Shown piece after piece: positions 1 through 10,730 of a stretch of 64,000 nucleotides of DNA. Within the stretch, counting starts at the first letter, position 1. The number at the start of each line of letters is the position of its first letter. A program made the translations under genes and the position numbers. Below the pieces are notes generated by a model that was not told the DNA's origin, made no database searches, and saw nothing but the letters and a program-made list of their open reading frames with translations. The DNA is taken from the NCBI GenBank assembly GCA_958450325.1, contig OY288256.1, positions 45,774,953-45,838,952 of the forward strand, written 5' to 3'. Origin of the DNA: Agrostemma githago. Its lineage: Eukaryota > Streptophyta > Magnoliopsida > Caryophyllales > Caryophyllaceae.

Positions 1-929
1 TGATTTCCTTGATTTCCATAAAAAGGAGAGGGTTGATTATGTCTTTGAAAATTGAACCCTTGGTACCCTTGATTTGGCCCTTGATTGCCTTGATAATTTC
101 ATTGATAGCCTTGATCGAACCCTTAATTATGATAATTGTTTCCTTGATTATGGTAGTTGTTCCCTTGATTTGAACTTTGATTATGGAAGTCCCTTTGAAC
201 ATGATAATTTCTACCTTGGTTGTTGAAGTTTTCCCTTTGGTAAGGTGACATATGTGGAGGCACTTTGACAGACCCTTGGTTTGAAAATGTTTGTTGATTG
301 GAATTGAAGGGTCTTTGCATTGGAGTACGGTTTGCATTCATAGCCTCATTGGTTAGCTCTTCCTTTTCCAATTGGAGTTTCATTTCATTGGTCATAGGAG
401 AATTTTCGTCTCCCATTTTCTTGATAGGGTTGGCTTCAACTAACTTCTCTTTGGAAGAGCATACATGTTCAAAGGCATCTTCTTGAGGGAGCTTATGGAA
501 AGTGTCTTGTTTAACTTCATTGATCAAGGAATCTTTAAACTCAAACTCATTCGGAATGGTTTCATAGGAAACGGGGGAAGAAAATTCCTCGTGAGTGAGT
601 TGTGATTGTGAACCAAGAGTTGTCTTTTGAAGGCTTTTTGATGATGGAGGTGATATGGGAGGTGAATGGGTTGGAGAATATTCTTGTGGAGATGGTGTTT
701 CTTGTGGATTTGGAGTTATGAGAGGAGTTGTAGAAGGTGAATTTTGTGGAAAGAAAGGTTTAAGTGTTGTGGATGTTGGTGATATGGATGGATTTGGGAG
801 GGATGGAAGGTTAGTATGTATGGTTGGTGGTGTGAGGTACGGATGTGGAATCACTCTAGTTGAGATATTTATCGGGAATCTCAAGGCTTGAGATGCCATC
901 TTTGGCTCGGGACCGAACCGAAGAGGCAA
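1..929 (-). pseudogene. E0 gag-like ORF, N-terminal and N/Q-rich part, broken
   Basis: An open frame of 268 codons runs from 929 to a TAA at 123-125. The same frame continues to the window edge, with a further stop near 100, encoding more NQG/YQG repeats, so the stops look like point mutations in a longer gag. The N-terminus is proline/serine/threonine-rich, and a FGPEPK segment recalls FNPEPE in the E2 gag start. The middle is charged, and the C-terminal part has repeated NNQG and YHNQG units like the gag tails of E2 and E3. I do not see the usual gag core (the region equivalent to WFKGL in E2) in the visible part. The role as a structural gag is inferred from position after the primer site and from composition. 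Codon 11 (899) is an alternative start. Confidence 0.6.
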
Positions 930-971
930 TTACCTGTTCCTGGCAAACACACTCAAATAGAAGGTGAGTCT

Positions 972-993
972 CCTAGCACCAAGTGGCACTAGG
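972..993 (-). other. E0 leader stem-loop between primer site and gag
   Basis: On the element's RNA strand the arms CCTAGTGCC and GGTGCTAGG enclose a 4-nt loop (ACTT). All nine pairs form if two G-U pairs are allowed, and those pairs work only on the element-sense strand. E2 (18333-18357) and E3 (38644-38668) have the same hairpin at the same place. Confidence 0.6.
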
Positions 994-1050
994 GTAGAGG
1001 GAGAACAATAACCAAACACGAAAAGACTAAAACTCAACTAACTAATCGCC

Positions 1051-1069
1051 GTCTCCGGCAACAGCGCCA
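1051..1069 (-). promoter_or_regulatory. E0 primer binding site (tRNA-Asp)
   Basis: On the minus strand the sequence TGGCGCTGTTGCCGGAGA starts three bases after the LTR end. It differs at two positions from the complement of the 3' end of plant tRNA-Asp(GUC), which is TGGCGCCGTTGCCGGGGA. Confidence 0.8.
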
Positions 1070-2055
1070 TTTTGATGCGCGTCAGATTGTCGCCTATCTA
1101 ACACGATCAAACAATATTTATAAACTCCAACTAACTACTACGTAGTAGCGGTAAGTCGGGGATCGATCCTCAGGGACGGTCTAGGTAAAGTTGGTCGAGT
1201 CAAAGTCTAAGCACGTTTGGACGTTCGGGGTCTACTTTTGGGGTTTTTCGGGTTAAGTCTACACTAAAAAGCTATAACTACGAGAAGCGAGTCTAATAAG
1301 GAGAAGGTGTTAGGGGGAGTCGGGAATCGGAAATTGGGTTCTATGAGTCTCGGAATCGAGTTTTAGTCACAACGTCGATAAGGGAAAATGCCACCTTTCG
1401 GTTTCTTCGCCCAACCCACCTATACCCGCTTTCGCGGCGAAAGGGTAAGTCTCAAGTTAAGCTCATTTCTGCCCCGAGTTTCCCCATATTGGTAGAAATG
1501 AGTCAAGGTCAATCTAGCGCAGTCTAGGTCAACAAAGACACAAAAACTCAAACTTGATAAATCAACATGCAAACAACCCACCAACATCCCTCAATTCAAA
1601 TTACCCAAAATCTTCCTCCCTTAACCCCTAACAAGAAATTTACTCACTATTCATAATGGAAACTACTAAAATAATAACTAAGAAGAAATCTAGAACGAAA
1701 TTAAATCTAACTAGAGATTAGGGAGAGGAAGAGAAATATACCGTCTACGGAGGAAAACGGTAATAATAATAATAAAAGAAGAAGCTTGATGAAGATGACA
1801 ATGGATTTGTCACTAACCCCTTGAAAATCTCCAAAAGAACTTCAATAAAAACTAAAGATGGAGTCTTTACACCAATTAATTAGATCTAGAATAGGTAGAG
1901 ATTTTTGGATTGTCACCCTCCAAAAATCTCCTTACTAATTAATCTACTAATAATATTCTACTAATATAATCTACTACTAATTTACTAATAGCTTAGGTAG
2001 TGTTGTATGAGGTGGTGGAATTGTAATTTTGCCTCCTCCTCAAATGAGGAGTTAC

Positions 2056-2066
2056 ATATATATATA
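2056..2066 (-). promoter_or_regulatory. E0 LTR TATA box
   Basis: TATATATATA on the minus strand, about 870 bp into the LTR and downstream of the palindrome cluster. This is a plausible U3 promoter core. No transcript evidence is available. Confidence 0.5.
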
Positions 2067-2149
2067 GAGAGGAGAGAAAAGAGGGGTCTAAACCCTAGTT
2101 TTCTAAGCCCAATAAGGGACGCCCAAATGCCCATCAACTAAACTTCACC

Positions 2150-2460
2150 CTATCATTCCCATCCGGTGAAATTTTGCCCTACGGCTTGACGAATTAATCC
2201 CACCGGGTGAAATTTCACCCGGTGAAATTTCACCCGGTGAAATTTTCTTCTCATTTTGCGGTTTTTGGCGCTTTTCTCCATCGGGCGAAATTTCCTCCAA
2301 TGGGCGAAATTTCGCCCGGTCATTTTCCCCCGGTGAACTTCATCGGGTGAAATTTTGCCCGGTGAATTTTTTTGTCCGAAATGTCATTCTGGGAGGAACA
2401 CCGTCAGGAGAAATTTCGCCCGGTCAAATCTCATCGGGTGAAATTTCGTCTTGTGACTTC
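2150..2460. repeat. Cluster of palindromic GGTGAAATTTCACC motifs in the E0 LTR
   Basis: About ten variants of CCGGTGAAATTTCGCC are spread over 300 bp. The clearest is the perfect 16-bp palindrome GGGTGAAATTTCACCC at 2205-2220, followed directly by further units. It lies upstream of the LTR TATA box in the element's orientation, the same relative position as the CCCGATCGGG cluster in E2. Confidence 0.75.
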
Positions 2461-3190
2461 AGAGGGCTATTACTCTCTTGTTTGAACTTCGATTGGGGCG
2501 TGTGATATGTCGTTGGAAAGCTAAGAAGATAAGCTTTTACCTCCAACTGAAATCGCTTCGATCAGAGGTCTAGAACTCTAGATATATTCATTTGAAGTTC
2601 GACCTCTCCGGTGAAGATGCCCAATGGACTATTGTTTTTCCTTTTCGCTAAAGGTTTCACCTCTTGGGTTTGGACTTGGGGTTTGACTCGATCTCTTGAC
2701 TTGCTCCTCTAGCTTCAATTCGCCTCTTTCTTCACGAACACGTACCTAAAAGACAAAAACACACAAATGCAGTACGAAATTCTACGAAAAAGACGATAAA
2801 TACGAAAAAACCAAATTCAAAATAGAAAATACGAAATATAGTCAAAAATGAGTTATATTGACGTTAAAGCACACAAAATCGAGTCAAATACAAGTGAAAA
2901 TAGGGGGGGTAAAACGGTCCAAATTTGCGTGTTATCAGCCTAACCGGAGGATTTTAGGAGTCCGTGTCAGAATCTAATCAGGAATCAAGTCATCCCGAGC
3001 ATTTTTATTTCAAAAATTTTCAAAAAAAAATTCGGCATTATTCCTTCCAAAAAATCGGTCAAAAATCATTTCTTCCCCAGCATGAGTCGGTTTTACCTAA
3101 ATGTTACATGCAATTTACAGACAGGTACGCCAAGACTCCCGAAGGACTCTCAAAAAACTCCCCAGTGGAAACTCAAGTAACATTTTTATC

Positions 3191-3376
3191 AGGATGTATC
3201 TACAGGCAGATACACCCAGAGCTTACAGGCAAGCTCCCACGTGATTCCAAGGCAGGATGTATCTACAAGCAGATACACCCAGAGCTTACAAGGCAAGCTC
3301 CCACACAACTTCAAGACGAGATATGTCTGTAAACAGACACACCCAGGACTTTTCAGGCAAAGTCCCCGCGACATTA
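3191..3376 (+). repeat. Tandem repeat of about 63 bp, nearly three copies, in the T1 3' UTR
   Basis: Units start at 3191, 3254 and about 3318. Each holds an inverted repeat (GTATCT...AGATAC in units 1 and 2, TGTCT...AGACA in unit 3), then CACCCAG and a GGCAA-rich stretch. Tandem repeats in the 3' UTR are a known feature of Tat/Ogre and Retand-type elements. The T2 3' UTR lacks this array. Confidence 0.8.
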
Positions 3377-3531
3377 TTGACATCTACCCAAGTATGATTT
3401 CTATCTTATGGCTGGCGAGCCCTTCACGCAAGTCTAATGGACTCTAAACGACCCGATCGGAAGTCTGCCAGGTTTTAATCTTCGATTGGCCTGGTAGCTA
3501 CTCTGACTTTTGCCTTGTCCAAGCCTCAGTC

Positions 3532-3544
3532 AGAGTGGGGGCTC
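3532..3544 (+). promoter_or_regulatory. T1 polypurine tract
   Basis: AGAGTGGGGGCTC sits directly before the LTR start TGTAGACACC. The identical arrangement is present inverted in T2 at 54261-54273. It is the likely plus-strand primer. Confidence 0.8.
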
Positions 3545-4148
3545 TGTAGACACCCACATTTTGACCGCCAGGTGTCTATAGTAGTTTCCGCCAAACACCC
3601 GATGATGATCGGACGCAAACATGCTTTAATGGACTCGGATATGGGCTCGAAATCATGGACATTTGGCTTGGGCTTATTACGGAGTACAAATCTTACTAAA
3701 CCAACCTCAAAATCAGGCGCAGTGGATCGTTTCGAGTCAAATAAGACTAATTTGGGTCGAATCCGGCACCAGGGGCAAAACCGTCTTTTAGCGACCGGGT
3801 CAAACCCGGTCAAAGATATTTTTTCCCGTGTCACACGAACCATCCGTGACACCACACGTCCGGTTTGGACTCAACTACTACAAAAAATCAGCTACACAAA
3901 GTATTAAACAAATCTATTTAAGGATAGAATTCGATCTCAAGTAGGAATTCTATCCGAAAACCGAATCAATTACCAACCGAGCATCAAAATACTCGGCCAA
4001 CCCCCTCTCTTTCAGCCGAGATACTCGACTTCTTCACCAAGAAACGAGACTCTCGTTCCTTTTCAAACTCTTACGTTTCCTATCCAAACCGGTATTTCTT
4101 GTCACCTAAGCAAGAGTACCTCTTCTAGCTCCTATCAAGGACCTTTCC

Positions 4149-4156
4149 TATAAATA
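4149..4156 (+). promoter_or_regulatory. T1 LTR TATA box
   Basis: TATAAATA followed by GG, about 600 bp into the LTR. The T2 LTR has the same box at the equivalent position (53673-53680, minus strand), which supports it as the retroelement promoter core. Confidence 0.65.
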
Positions 4157-4946
4157 GGACCCTCCGTTCGATACATAAAACAACAATTCATACATCGTGA
4201 ATTTACACAACCATTATACATCAATTATTCCCGTATACAGCCTCGTTACGCTAAACAATTTCCGAGCAACCTCGACCCGACGAAACCGACCTCAAGCCGG
4301 CCGAAACCCGTCACCCCACATGACCAAATCGACACCCAAACTCATCCCACATCATCTCGACGCTCCCGTGTTTAAGCCACTTTCCGACGAGCTCTATTCC
4401 GAGAAAACAAAGCATGTAGGTTGAGGGTGTAAAATCAAACCCGACTTATCCTCCTTTCTCTTTCTCCACGTTTTATTTTTCTTCTCTTGCGTCGTTCATT
4501 ATCGTTTTTTTATTATTATGGGTCGTTCGTCGCATTTTTTTATATTTCTAGTATCGATATTATAAAAATATTTTCATAAAACAAACGTTCTTAAAATACG
4601 ATACCGATTCTCTAATTGAATATCGTATCTAACAAGAACTAAATTAAATCTCGTTGATGCTAAAAAATCGTTACATCTTTTTTAAACAAATTCGACGATT
4701 TTTTACACGGAGAGAATTAACATTTTTTTCGTTCAAATTCTTTTTTTTCTCTTTTCGTTCAAAACAAACTTTTTTCAAAACCTTTTTTAAAATCGTTCCG
4801 ACTATTCGACATCGATTTCATAATCGAGTATCGAATACGACGAATATCAAAAATATGAATCGGGTATAAATTAATCCATATTTGTACGCGATTTATAAAA
4901 AAATTAACGATTTTCGACAAATAAAAAACAACGGGCAGACCCCCAC

Positions 4947-4975
4947 GCGAGTCGCGCGCCTGTTAGGCGACTCGC
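4947..4975. repeat. GCGAGTCGC inverted repeat in the T1 LTR
   Basis: Nine-base perfect arms GCGAGTCGC and GCGACTCGC are separated by 11 bases. T2 has two comparable pairs (52681-52710 and 52957-52985), and E1's non-coding region has the same core words at 47268-47309. Confidence 0.75.
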
Positions 4976-5802
4976 TCGGAGGCCTGGATGGCCGATCCCT
5001 CTTTTTCGTTTTCTCGCTTTTCCATTCTTTTCGGATCTTATATAAAAAAGCGACTTTCGCGACATATTTTCAGATTTCGATAAATACTTTTTTTGACCTC
5101 GGTCAACACGATTTAATCCATCACGTGTCATAAATCTTTTCAAAATCATGCATATCATCGTATTTACATCTTTATTCAATTTATTCAATCGTTACTAACT
5201 CGTTTTCTCGTGTTTGTAGCAATTTATTTTGTTTTTTATTGTTTTATTAGACTAAAACGAACTTCACATGCTAAAATAACTTTGACGTTATTAGTTTAAT
5301 ATGCATTAAACGACTTAGCAACCCATTTAATTTTTCTCACATGCTTAGGAAAATAATGTTTGCATATCATTCAACCGTCGAACTAACGCATGTACATAAA
5401 AAACGAACGATATCTTAGTAAAGGCCGCTAAGTGCGGGCGGGGTTGGGTGTTCTTAGTGAACTTCCCAACACGTACCCTCACCCCTTACTTAGAACCATG
5501 GTTTCCGGATGTCCGAATCCATTGGCAACGAGAGTCATTCAATACACGATATCCGATAATGTCGGTATCGGTATCATAATGCAAAGGGACGAACCCAATA
5601 AAATCTGACATCGGAAATGGGCCGTATTTTGTACACGGCCCACTACGACATAGAGTGGGTTCGAACGGGCCCGAACTCCTACAAAGTTCGGTGGCGACTC
5701 TTACTTCGATTTAAATTTCAATTTGACCTTCTCATATGGAGATTCATTTGCTCCCCAAACCCGCGCGTGGCCGCGTCGGGGTGGACCTATGTCATGTCCA
5801 CA

Positions 5803-6066
5803 TGGATGTTGGCAAATATTTGGCAGTTGTGATAGTGGCGGACATGATACCGGCAGTCTGCTTCTAGGGTTATCCAAGAGTAACCTAGCCTCATTACTTT
5901 GCGGGCTAGTGTGTGTGCACTCATGTTGGGTTCGCATTCCCCGTCATGTACTTCTTCCATGACTCTTTTGGATTAGGTTTTGCCTACGCATCTAAGGAGT
6001 ACTCCTTGCAGGGTTCGATTGTATAATAGCCCTTGGCTTGGGACGTATTGGGTGGCGAGCATTCTT
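5803..6066 (-). pseudogene. TL integrase N-terminal (HHCC zinc) fragment
   Basis: The minus strand encodes an integrase zinc-binding domain recognisable by EEVHDGEC, AHTLARK, MRLGYSW and HNCQIFANI, aligning with T2 residues encoded near 58020-57880. It contains at least one stop (near 5975) and ends where the T1 LTR joins. The catalytic DDE core would lie left of the window or is lost. This stretch was identified by translation against T2, not by a long open frame. Confidence 0.7.
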
Positions 6067-6621
6067 ATTTTTTTTGGGTGAAAATGTTAGTATTGATATA
6101 TCATTCACAAATAGACAAAGAAGACACGTCACCCTAAAAACGACCTACATGCATGGTCGCAATGAGGTTCTTTATCTCGTTATAGTATAGTTTTTCTTTC
6201 ATACATATATTCTCAATTCTAATCTTAACTCCTCTCTTGATCTCCATAATCACATGGTCAGGATGTTGTATAACATTGTCTATTCTCGCTTTGTTTCTTT
6301 TCATCCAAATCGTGTACATAGTTGCCACCGTAGCAGCATCCTGCAAATGCCCAGCTGGGCCATCTTTAGTGTTGAATTCGGGAGGCTCAGGTAGTTTCAT
6401 CGACATCCAATTTTTCACTCCAGCTCTTACTCGTCTACTGAACTCGCAGTCATACATAAGATGGTTGATTGTTTCAGTCTTCTCACCACAAATACAGCAT
6501 AGGTCATCGACATTGCATCCCATTCTTATCAGTTTATCCTTTGTGTTCAACCCCCCACTGAGCATAAGGCTCGTTTTTTTTTGGTGTTTGTATTTGGAGG
6601 GTATCATCCATCAGTTTTAAA
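6067..6621 (-). mobile_element. LINE-D: 5'-truncated L1-type LINE 3' end
   Basis: A short A-tail on the minus strand (T run at 6067-6078) marks the 3' end. The 5' end joins TL RNase H sequence near 6622. Only the C-terminal part of ORF2 is present, as expected from incomplete reverse transcription. I could not find a clean target-site duplication. Confidence 0.7.
6134..6621 (-). pseudogene. LINE-D ORF2 C-terminal fragment (zf-RVT region)
   Basis: About 160 residues are open, ending at 6134. The cysteine pattern CCICGEKTETINHLMYDC matches the zinc-binding region found after RT in plant non-LTR elements, and IWMKRNKARI is the typical downstream W-x-x-RN motif. No RT catalytic motif is present because the copy is truncated. 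Confidence 0.75.
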
Positions 6622-7508
6622 ATCTAGGATCATTTTGTACCAGGGCTCTTCGGGGGTGTCATTGGTTTTGATGTTGTGGATGTAAGCACGTTGTTCGCTC
6701 CACTCCATACAGATGGGCAGGGAGAAGAGGTTATCGGGCATGTTTATTAGTGAGGCTAGTTTGGATAGTGCATCCGAAAATTGGTTTTCCTCACGCGGAT
6801 GTGTACAAAGTCGGTTTCGAAGAACTCTCGGGAGATTGTTTGGATTTCAGTTCGGTATGGAGCTAGGCTTTCGTTGTAAACCTTCCAAATGCATGTGGCT
6901 TGGTTGACTACTAGAGATGAATCTTCGTTGACCCTAAGGCTCTTAATCCCTAGTGTTACTACGGCCCGTAGCCCTATTAGACAAGCCTCGTATTCGGCCG
7001 TATTGTTGGTTACCGGGAAGTCTAATTTTACAGATATGGGTGAATGGTCACCTTGTGGGGATATTATAAGGATTCCTACACCGTAGCCCCTCATACTCGA
7101 GGCGCCATCGAAGTATAGGTCCCACGAGTCATCGTCGGCGAATAGGATGTTCTTATCAGGGAAGGACCATGTGTTAGTTGAATTTGTTTCCTCTATCGAG
7201 TTTTCTGCTAAGAAGTCAGGTACGACTTTTTCTTTGATGACCTTATGGGGTGTATAGGTTAGGTCGAATTCCGCCAACATGAGGGTCCATCTAGGTGTTT
7301 CCGAAGATGTATTTGATAGGGTCCATTTTGGAGTACACTTTATGGTATGGCTGAGCATGTAGTGTCGTAAGTTCTTGGTTGAACACACTAAGGCGAGGCA
7401 TATTCTCTCTAGAGGTGTGTATTTTGCATCGTATTCGAGGAACTCTTTACTGATGTAGTAAATCGCTCTCTCTTCTTTGTCCATGGTTTGTGCTAGCATG
7501 GCTCCCAT
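6622..7508 (-). pseudogene. TL RT end and RNase H
   Basis: A 250-codon open frame (7508-6756) continues in degraded form to 6622. It begins at the end of RT (GAMLAQTMDKEERAIYYISK, TLMLAEFDL) and runs into RNase H: DLYFDGASS carries the first catalytic Asp, NTAEYEACLIGL the Glu and NEDSSLVVNQ the next Asp. The end (LASLINMPDNL, EPWYKMILDF) aligns with T2. RNase H would remove the RNA strand during reverse transcription. The frame is cut by LINE-D at 6621. Confidence 0.8.
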
Positions 7509-8669
7509 TGCGGTTTCTGTTACTTTATGTAATGTAGAGGGAAAGTGGCATTCTCTTCATAGGAGGCATTAGCACTGGTGGTTGGGTCAGTATTTCTTTC
7601 ACTCCGTTAAAGGCTTTTTGGCATTTGTCATCCTAGACAGTTGATTCGGTAATTTTGAGCTTTTTGAAAATGGGTTCGCAGACTATGGTTAGTTTTGCGA
7701 TAAAGCGGCTGATACATTTTATCTTACCCAGAAATCCTCGAATCTCCTTTTCGTTTTTGGGTGCTGGCATGTCTAGTAGGGCTTTTATTATTGACGGGTC
7801 TATTTCGATCCCTCGTTGGTCGACATGACCTAAATGTTTCAAGGATATAAGCCCGAAGGTGCATTTTTAAGGGCTGAGTCTCATGTTGTATTTACGTAGG
7901 CATTTGAAGAATTTTTCGAGAGCGAGAACGTCTCCTTCTTGGTTTTGGGATTTGACTATCATGTCGTCAAGGTATACTTCGCCTTCTTTGTGCACCATGT
8001 CATGTAGGAGTACTGTGGTGGCGGTTTGTTTGTAGGTTGCCTCAGCATTTTTATGTCCAAAGAGCATGACTGAGTAACAATATGTTTCCCACGGTGTTGT
8101 GAAGGCTATTTTGGACATGTCTTCTTTGGCCATTTTTATTTGGTTGTAGCCGGCGTACCTGTCCATGAAGGAGAGTAGGGCATAGTTGGCGGTGTTATCC
8201 ACTAGGATGTCCATGTGTGGTAAGGGGAAATCATGTTTTGGGCTAGCTTTGTTGAGGTCTCGAAAATCAACACAAACCCGGATCCTCTCATCCTTTTTGG
8301 GAACGGGGACTATAATAACCACCCAGTCAGAGTACTTGGAAACGTGAATGAACTAGGCTTTGAATATCTTATCTACCTCCTCCTTGACCTTAAGGGCCCA
8401 CTCGGGTTGCATACGACGTAGTTTTTGTTTTATTGGTTTAAACCCGGGTTTGATTGAGATTCGATGTTCGGCTATGTCTTGGTGAATGCCTGGGATGTCT
8501 TTGTAAGACCAGGCAAAGACGTCCTTGTATTGTGTGAGCAGGCTTATGAATTGTTCTCTCTCAGCGGGATCTAGGGAAGTTCCTATTTTGAGGTTTTGGA
8601 CTTCTAGAGGTGTTCCGACGTTTATGGATTCGGTGTCCTCGATTATTGGTGCTCCTAACTCTTATTTTG
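7509..8669 (-). pseudogene. TL reverse transcriptase
   Basis: Two open pieces (8322-7867 and 7842-7633) lie in different frames, with weaker homology to 8669. Motifs in order: VPKKDERIRVCVDFRDLNKAS, FPLPHMDILVDN, LLSFMDRYAGYNQIKMA, and the catalytic box VYLDDMIVKS (usually YVDD), then GFLGKIKCISRFI. TL keeps the segment after LLSFMD that T2 has lost. Frameshifts near 7850 and 7540 and a stop near 8350 make it inactive. Confidence 0.8.
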
Positions 8670-9970
8670 CTAGCTCCCTATGGTTTCAGGTCGGAGGAAA
8701 GAGTCGTAAGTGTCATCCTGATCGTTTAACTTTTGTTCGCTATCAATAATGACATTGCATGTTAAGTGCGACGAGTAATAAGCAAAAGTATTTTTATTAT
8801 TAGTTAAATCAAGCATGTTGAGGACTTTTGACAATGGGATCCTTTGCTCATTTGACAGGGACAATAACACGGGAATTTCCGGGACAGGCCCGACTTATTT
8901 CCGACAGACGCAGAGGTCGATGGAGGACAGACAATACTAGACTCTTGATCCGTTTCAGACGCAGATTCAGATTCTGATTCGGACTCGGACTCCTCAAATA
9001 TCTTCCCTTCTCTTGTAGTTAGTTTAAATAATCCACCACGTTCATTAACCCAAGTGATGAACTTTCTCCACCCTTTGTTTTCTTTTCTTTCGACGGTGTC
9101 GATGATGAGGGTGATGGGGTCGAATTGTTTGTCGGTCATGACTATGTTGATTAGTTCATCGGGATCAACAGGGAGGAAGCGGTCTTCTCCAAATAACAAA
9201 CCGTTGGCTAGGCCATCTAAGCAGGTTGCTTGCTCGGGTTTTGGTGTACTTAGTGCTACTTCCGGGATGAAGTAACAATCTTTGAATATTTCTATTCCTG
9301 GATGGCGTACGCCTTTGATGTATGTGGGTTCAGAAAATCCCATGTAAGGCTTAGTTTCTCCTTCCTTAGTGAAGTAACCGTTCAAAGTTGGATTGTATGG
9401 AGGGATTTGGATGCCCTCAGTTTTACGGGATCGCATGATAGTTATGCGCTCACGAATCTCATCCTTGGTTATAGGATACCCAAAACCTATTGTGTGTGTT
9501 TGACCAACGAGGTCTTGAAGTTCAGATATGGTGCTCCGGTTCTTCCCAAATGACTGTCCTGAGAAATGCCCTTGTTGTTTCATCATGAAGTTGATAATAA
9601 GGTTCGAGTATTTATCAAAGTCGAAAGGGGCGAGTTCTTGCTCTAATAGGTTTACTACGTGAAATCCCTTTAATTCGGTGTCGGCATCTTCTGTGACTTG
9701 TGAGGTGGTGGCTTTTCCGATAAAGGCTTTCATAGGTGAGGCATAAATAGTGATTATTTCTCTATTGAGAGGGACCTTCACCTTTTGATGCAAGGTGGAT
9801 GGTATTGCTTTAATGGTATGGCTCCACGGTCGTCCCAAAATCATGTTATACGATCCCGTCTTGACGTCTAAGACTTAATAGTCCATTTTTCTTTCTATTG
9901 GGCCTACAATTGTATTAACGGTTGCAATCCCCGCACCCGGGCGTTGGGTGTCGTCATAAGCACGTACACT
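8670..9970 (-). pseudogene. TL protease end and protease-RT linker with acidic SE repeat
   Basis: The stretch 9970-9875 encodes VRAYDDTQRPGAGIATV, the protease C-terminal half; after a stop, 9844-8804 runs on with MILGRPWSHTIKAIPSTLHQKV. The long linker ends in an alternating Ser-Glu tract (near 8990-8950). T2 has the same layout (61145 to 60108). The function of the linker is not known to me. Upstream continuity was broken by the insertion at 9971-14364. Confidence 0.75.
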
Positions 9971-10379
9971 TGTAACAACCCGGTTCTTCCAATGACATTG
10001 ACTAACAAGGTGAAAAATAGTTAAGTCGTAAAAAGTGGAAAAAATTAAAAACCGTCGACTCAAGTGAGTCTTTTACCGATAAATGAACCGTTTGTTAAAA
10101 TACAACAAATGAAAACCGAATTACAAATTTCTAAATACAATAGTCTGACAAAATTTGTGTTACTAGATTTATAGTTTGACACACTCATCTGCTACACTGT
10201 ATCTCTTGCACTCACTCATGACCCCATGTCCAGTCTTGAGAGTTCGTCAACCTGAATGCATATTTAAATATACATGTCCCACTTAGTGGGATTAACCTAA
10301 GCGTCCTTCTAACACGGCCCCGAATAATCAATGTAGTACAATCTTTAGGTTATCTAATTAACAGATAAGCAGGCATGTC

Positions 10380-10720
10380 ACATTACAAGTCGACATGTAT
10401 ACAATGTGAGATACACATGAAGTAAGTTCAGTTTAGCATGTGAACATAACGGCATGTGAAATAAGCATGCGATATGAATTACGACAAGGCATACATTATG
10501 TGAATAGCATGTGAAAAGCAAAACACTAAAATATACATCATGTGAGTAGCATATGAGAAGTAAAACAGTAAAGCATACATCATGTGAATGATATGAGAGA
10601 AGAAAAAATGTAAAAAGCATCCATCTTGTGAATAACATGAGAAACATAATGGATATATCATCATCGAGCATACATCATGTGAATCAACTCATTCAGCATG
10701 TGACATGTGAAACATGACGA
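10380..10720. repeat. Degenerate short tandem repeats (CATCATGTGAAT words)
   Basis: Four to five imperfect units of about 50 bp, each with ACATCATGTGAAT and an A-rich GAGAAGTAAAACA stretch, lie inside the solo LTR directly before the SINE target site. Any open frames here follow from the repeat and are not genes. Confidence 0.6.
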
Positions 10721-10730
10721 GTATATCACT

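Larger units (their letters stand above)
1..2937 (-). mobile_element. E0: 5' part of an LTR retrotransposon (Ty3/Gypsy, Athila-like)
   Basis: Read on the minus strand, this block runs LTR (2937 to 1073), tRNA-Asp primer site (1069 to 1051), leader hairpin (993 to 972) and a gag-like ORF (929 down to the window edge). The LTR has TG...CA ends (TGATAACACG...GCGCATCA). Bases 2938-2942 (gccta) would be one target duplication copy; the other lies outside the window. The leader hairpin and asparagine/glutamine-rich gag tail ally E0 with E2 and E3. E0 appears inserted into the 3' UTR of T1. The rest of the element, including any protease or pol, lies to the left and is not visible. Confidence 0.8.
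1073..2937 (-). repeat. E0 5' LTR (1865 bp)
   Basis: Bounded by TG...CA on the minus strand and immediately followed by the primer site. It contains a TATA-like run at 2056-2066 (minus) and a cluster of palindromic GGTGAAATTTCACC-type motifs at about 2150-2460, on the U3 side of the TATA. The LTR is non-coding. The second LTR is outside the window, so identity and age cannot be judged. Confidence 0.8.
2938..5802 (+). mobile_element. T1: 3' end of a Tat/Ogre-like LTR retrotransposon
   Basis: Contains part of a 3' UTR (2938-3531), a polypurine tract (3532-3544) and a 3' LTR (3545-5802). The same arrangement appears inverted in T2 (54720 down to 51905). The left side is cut by the E0 insertion; gag and pol of T1 would lie left of the window. 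The right end at 5802 joins TL integrase sequence, so T1 inserted into TL. Confidence 0.8.
3545..5802 (+). repeat. T1 3' LTR (2258 bp)
   Basis: Starts TGTAGACACCCAC and ends ATGTCCACA. The end was set by comparison with the T2 LTR, which stops at exactly the same sequence although its flank is an ATT microsatellite. A TATAAATA box is at 4149-4156. An inverted pair of GCGAGTCGC arms lies at 4947-4955 and 4967-4975. The LTR is non-coding and AT-rich, with long T runs. Confidence 0.8.

Noticed and set aside
123..891. Plus-strand open frames over the E0 gag
   Set aside because: Antisense shadows of a biased gag sequence.
5691..5700. GGTGGCGACTC near the T1 LTR end, taken first as a tRNA-Arg primer site as in Ogre
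   Set aside because: T1 and T2 both continue 100 bp further and stop at the same ATGTCCACA although their flanks differ, so the LTR end is later. A polypurine tract precedes both LTRs, so these are 3' LTRs.
9875..10063. 62-codon ORF spanning 9971
   Set aside because: It crosses the insertion border; only the part below 9971 is TL protease.
10378..10671. Minus-strand open frames rich in Phe/Leu/Cys/His
   Set aside because: Produced by the ATCATGTGAAT tandem repeat in a non-coding LTR.
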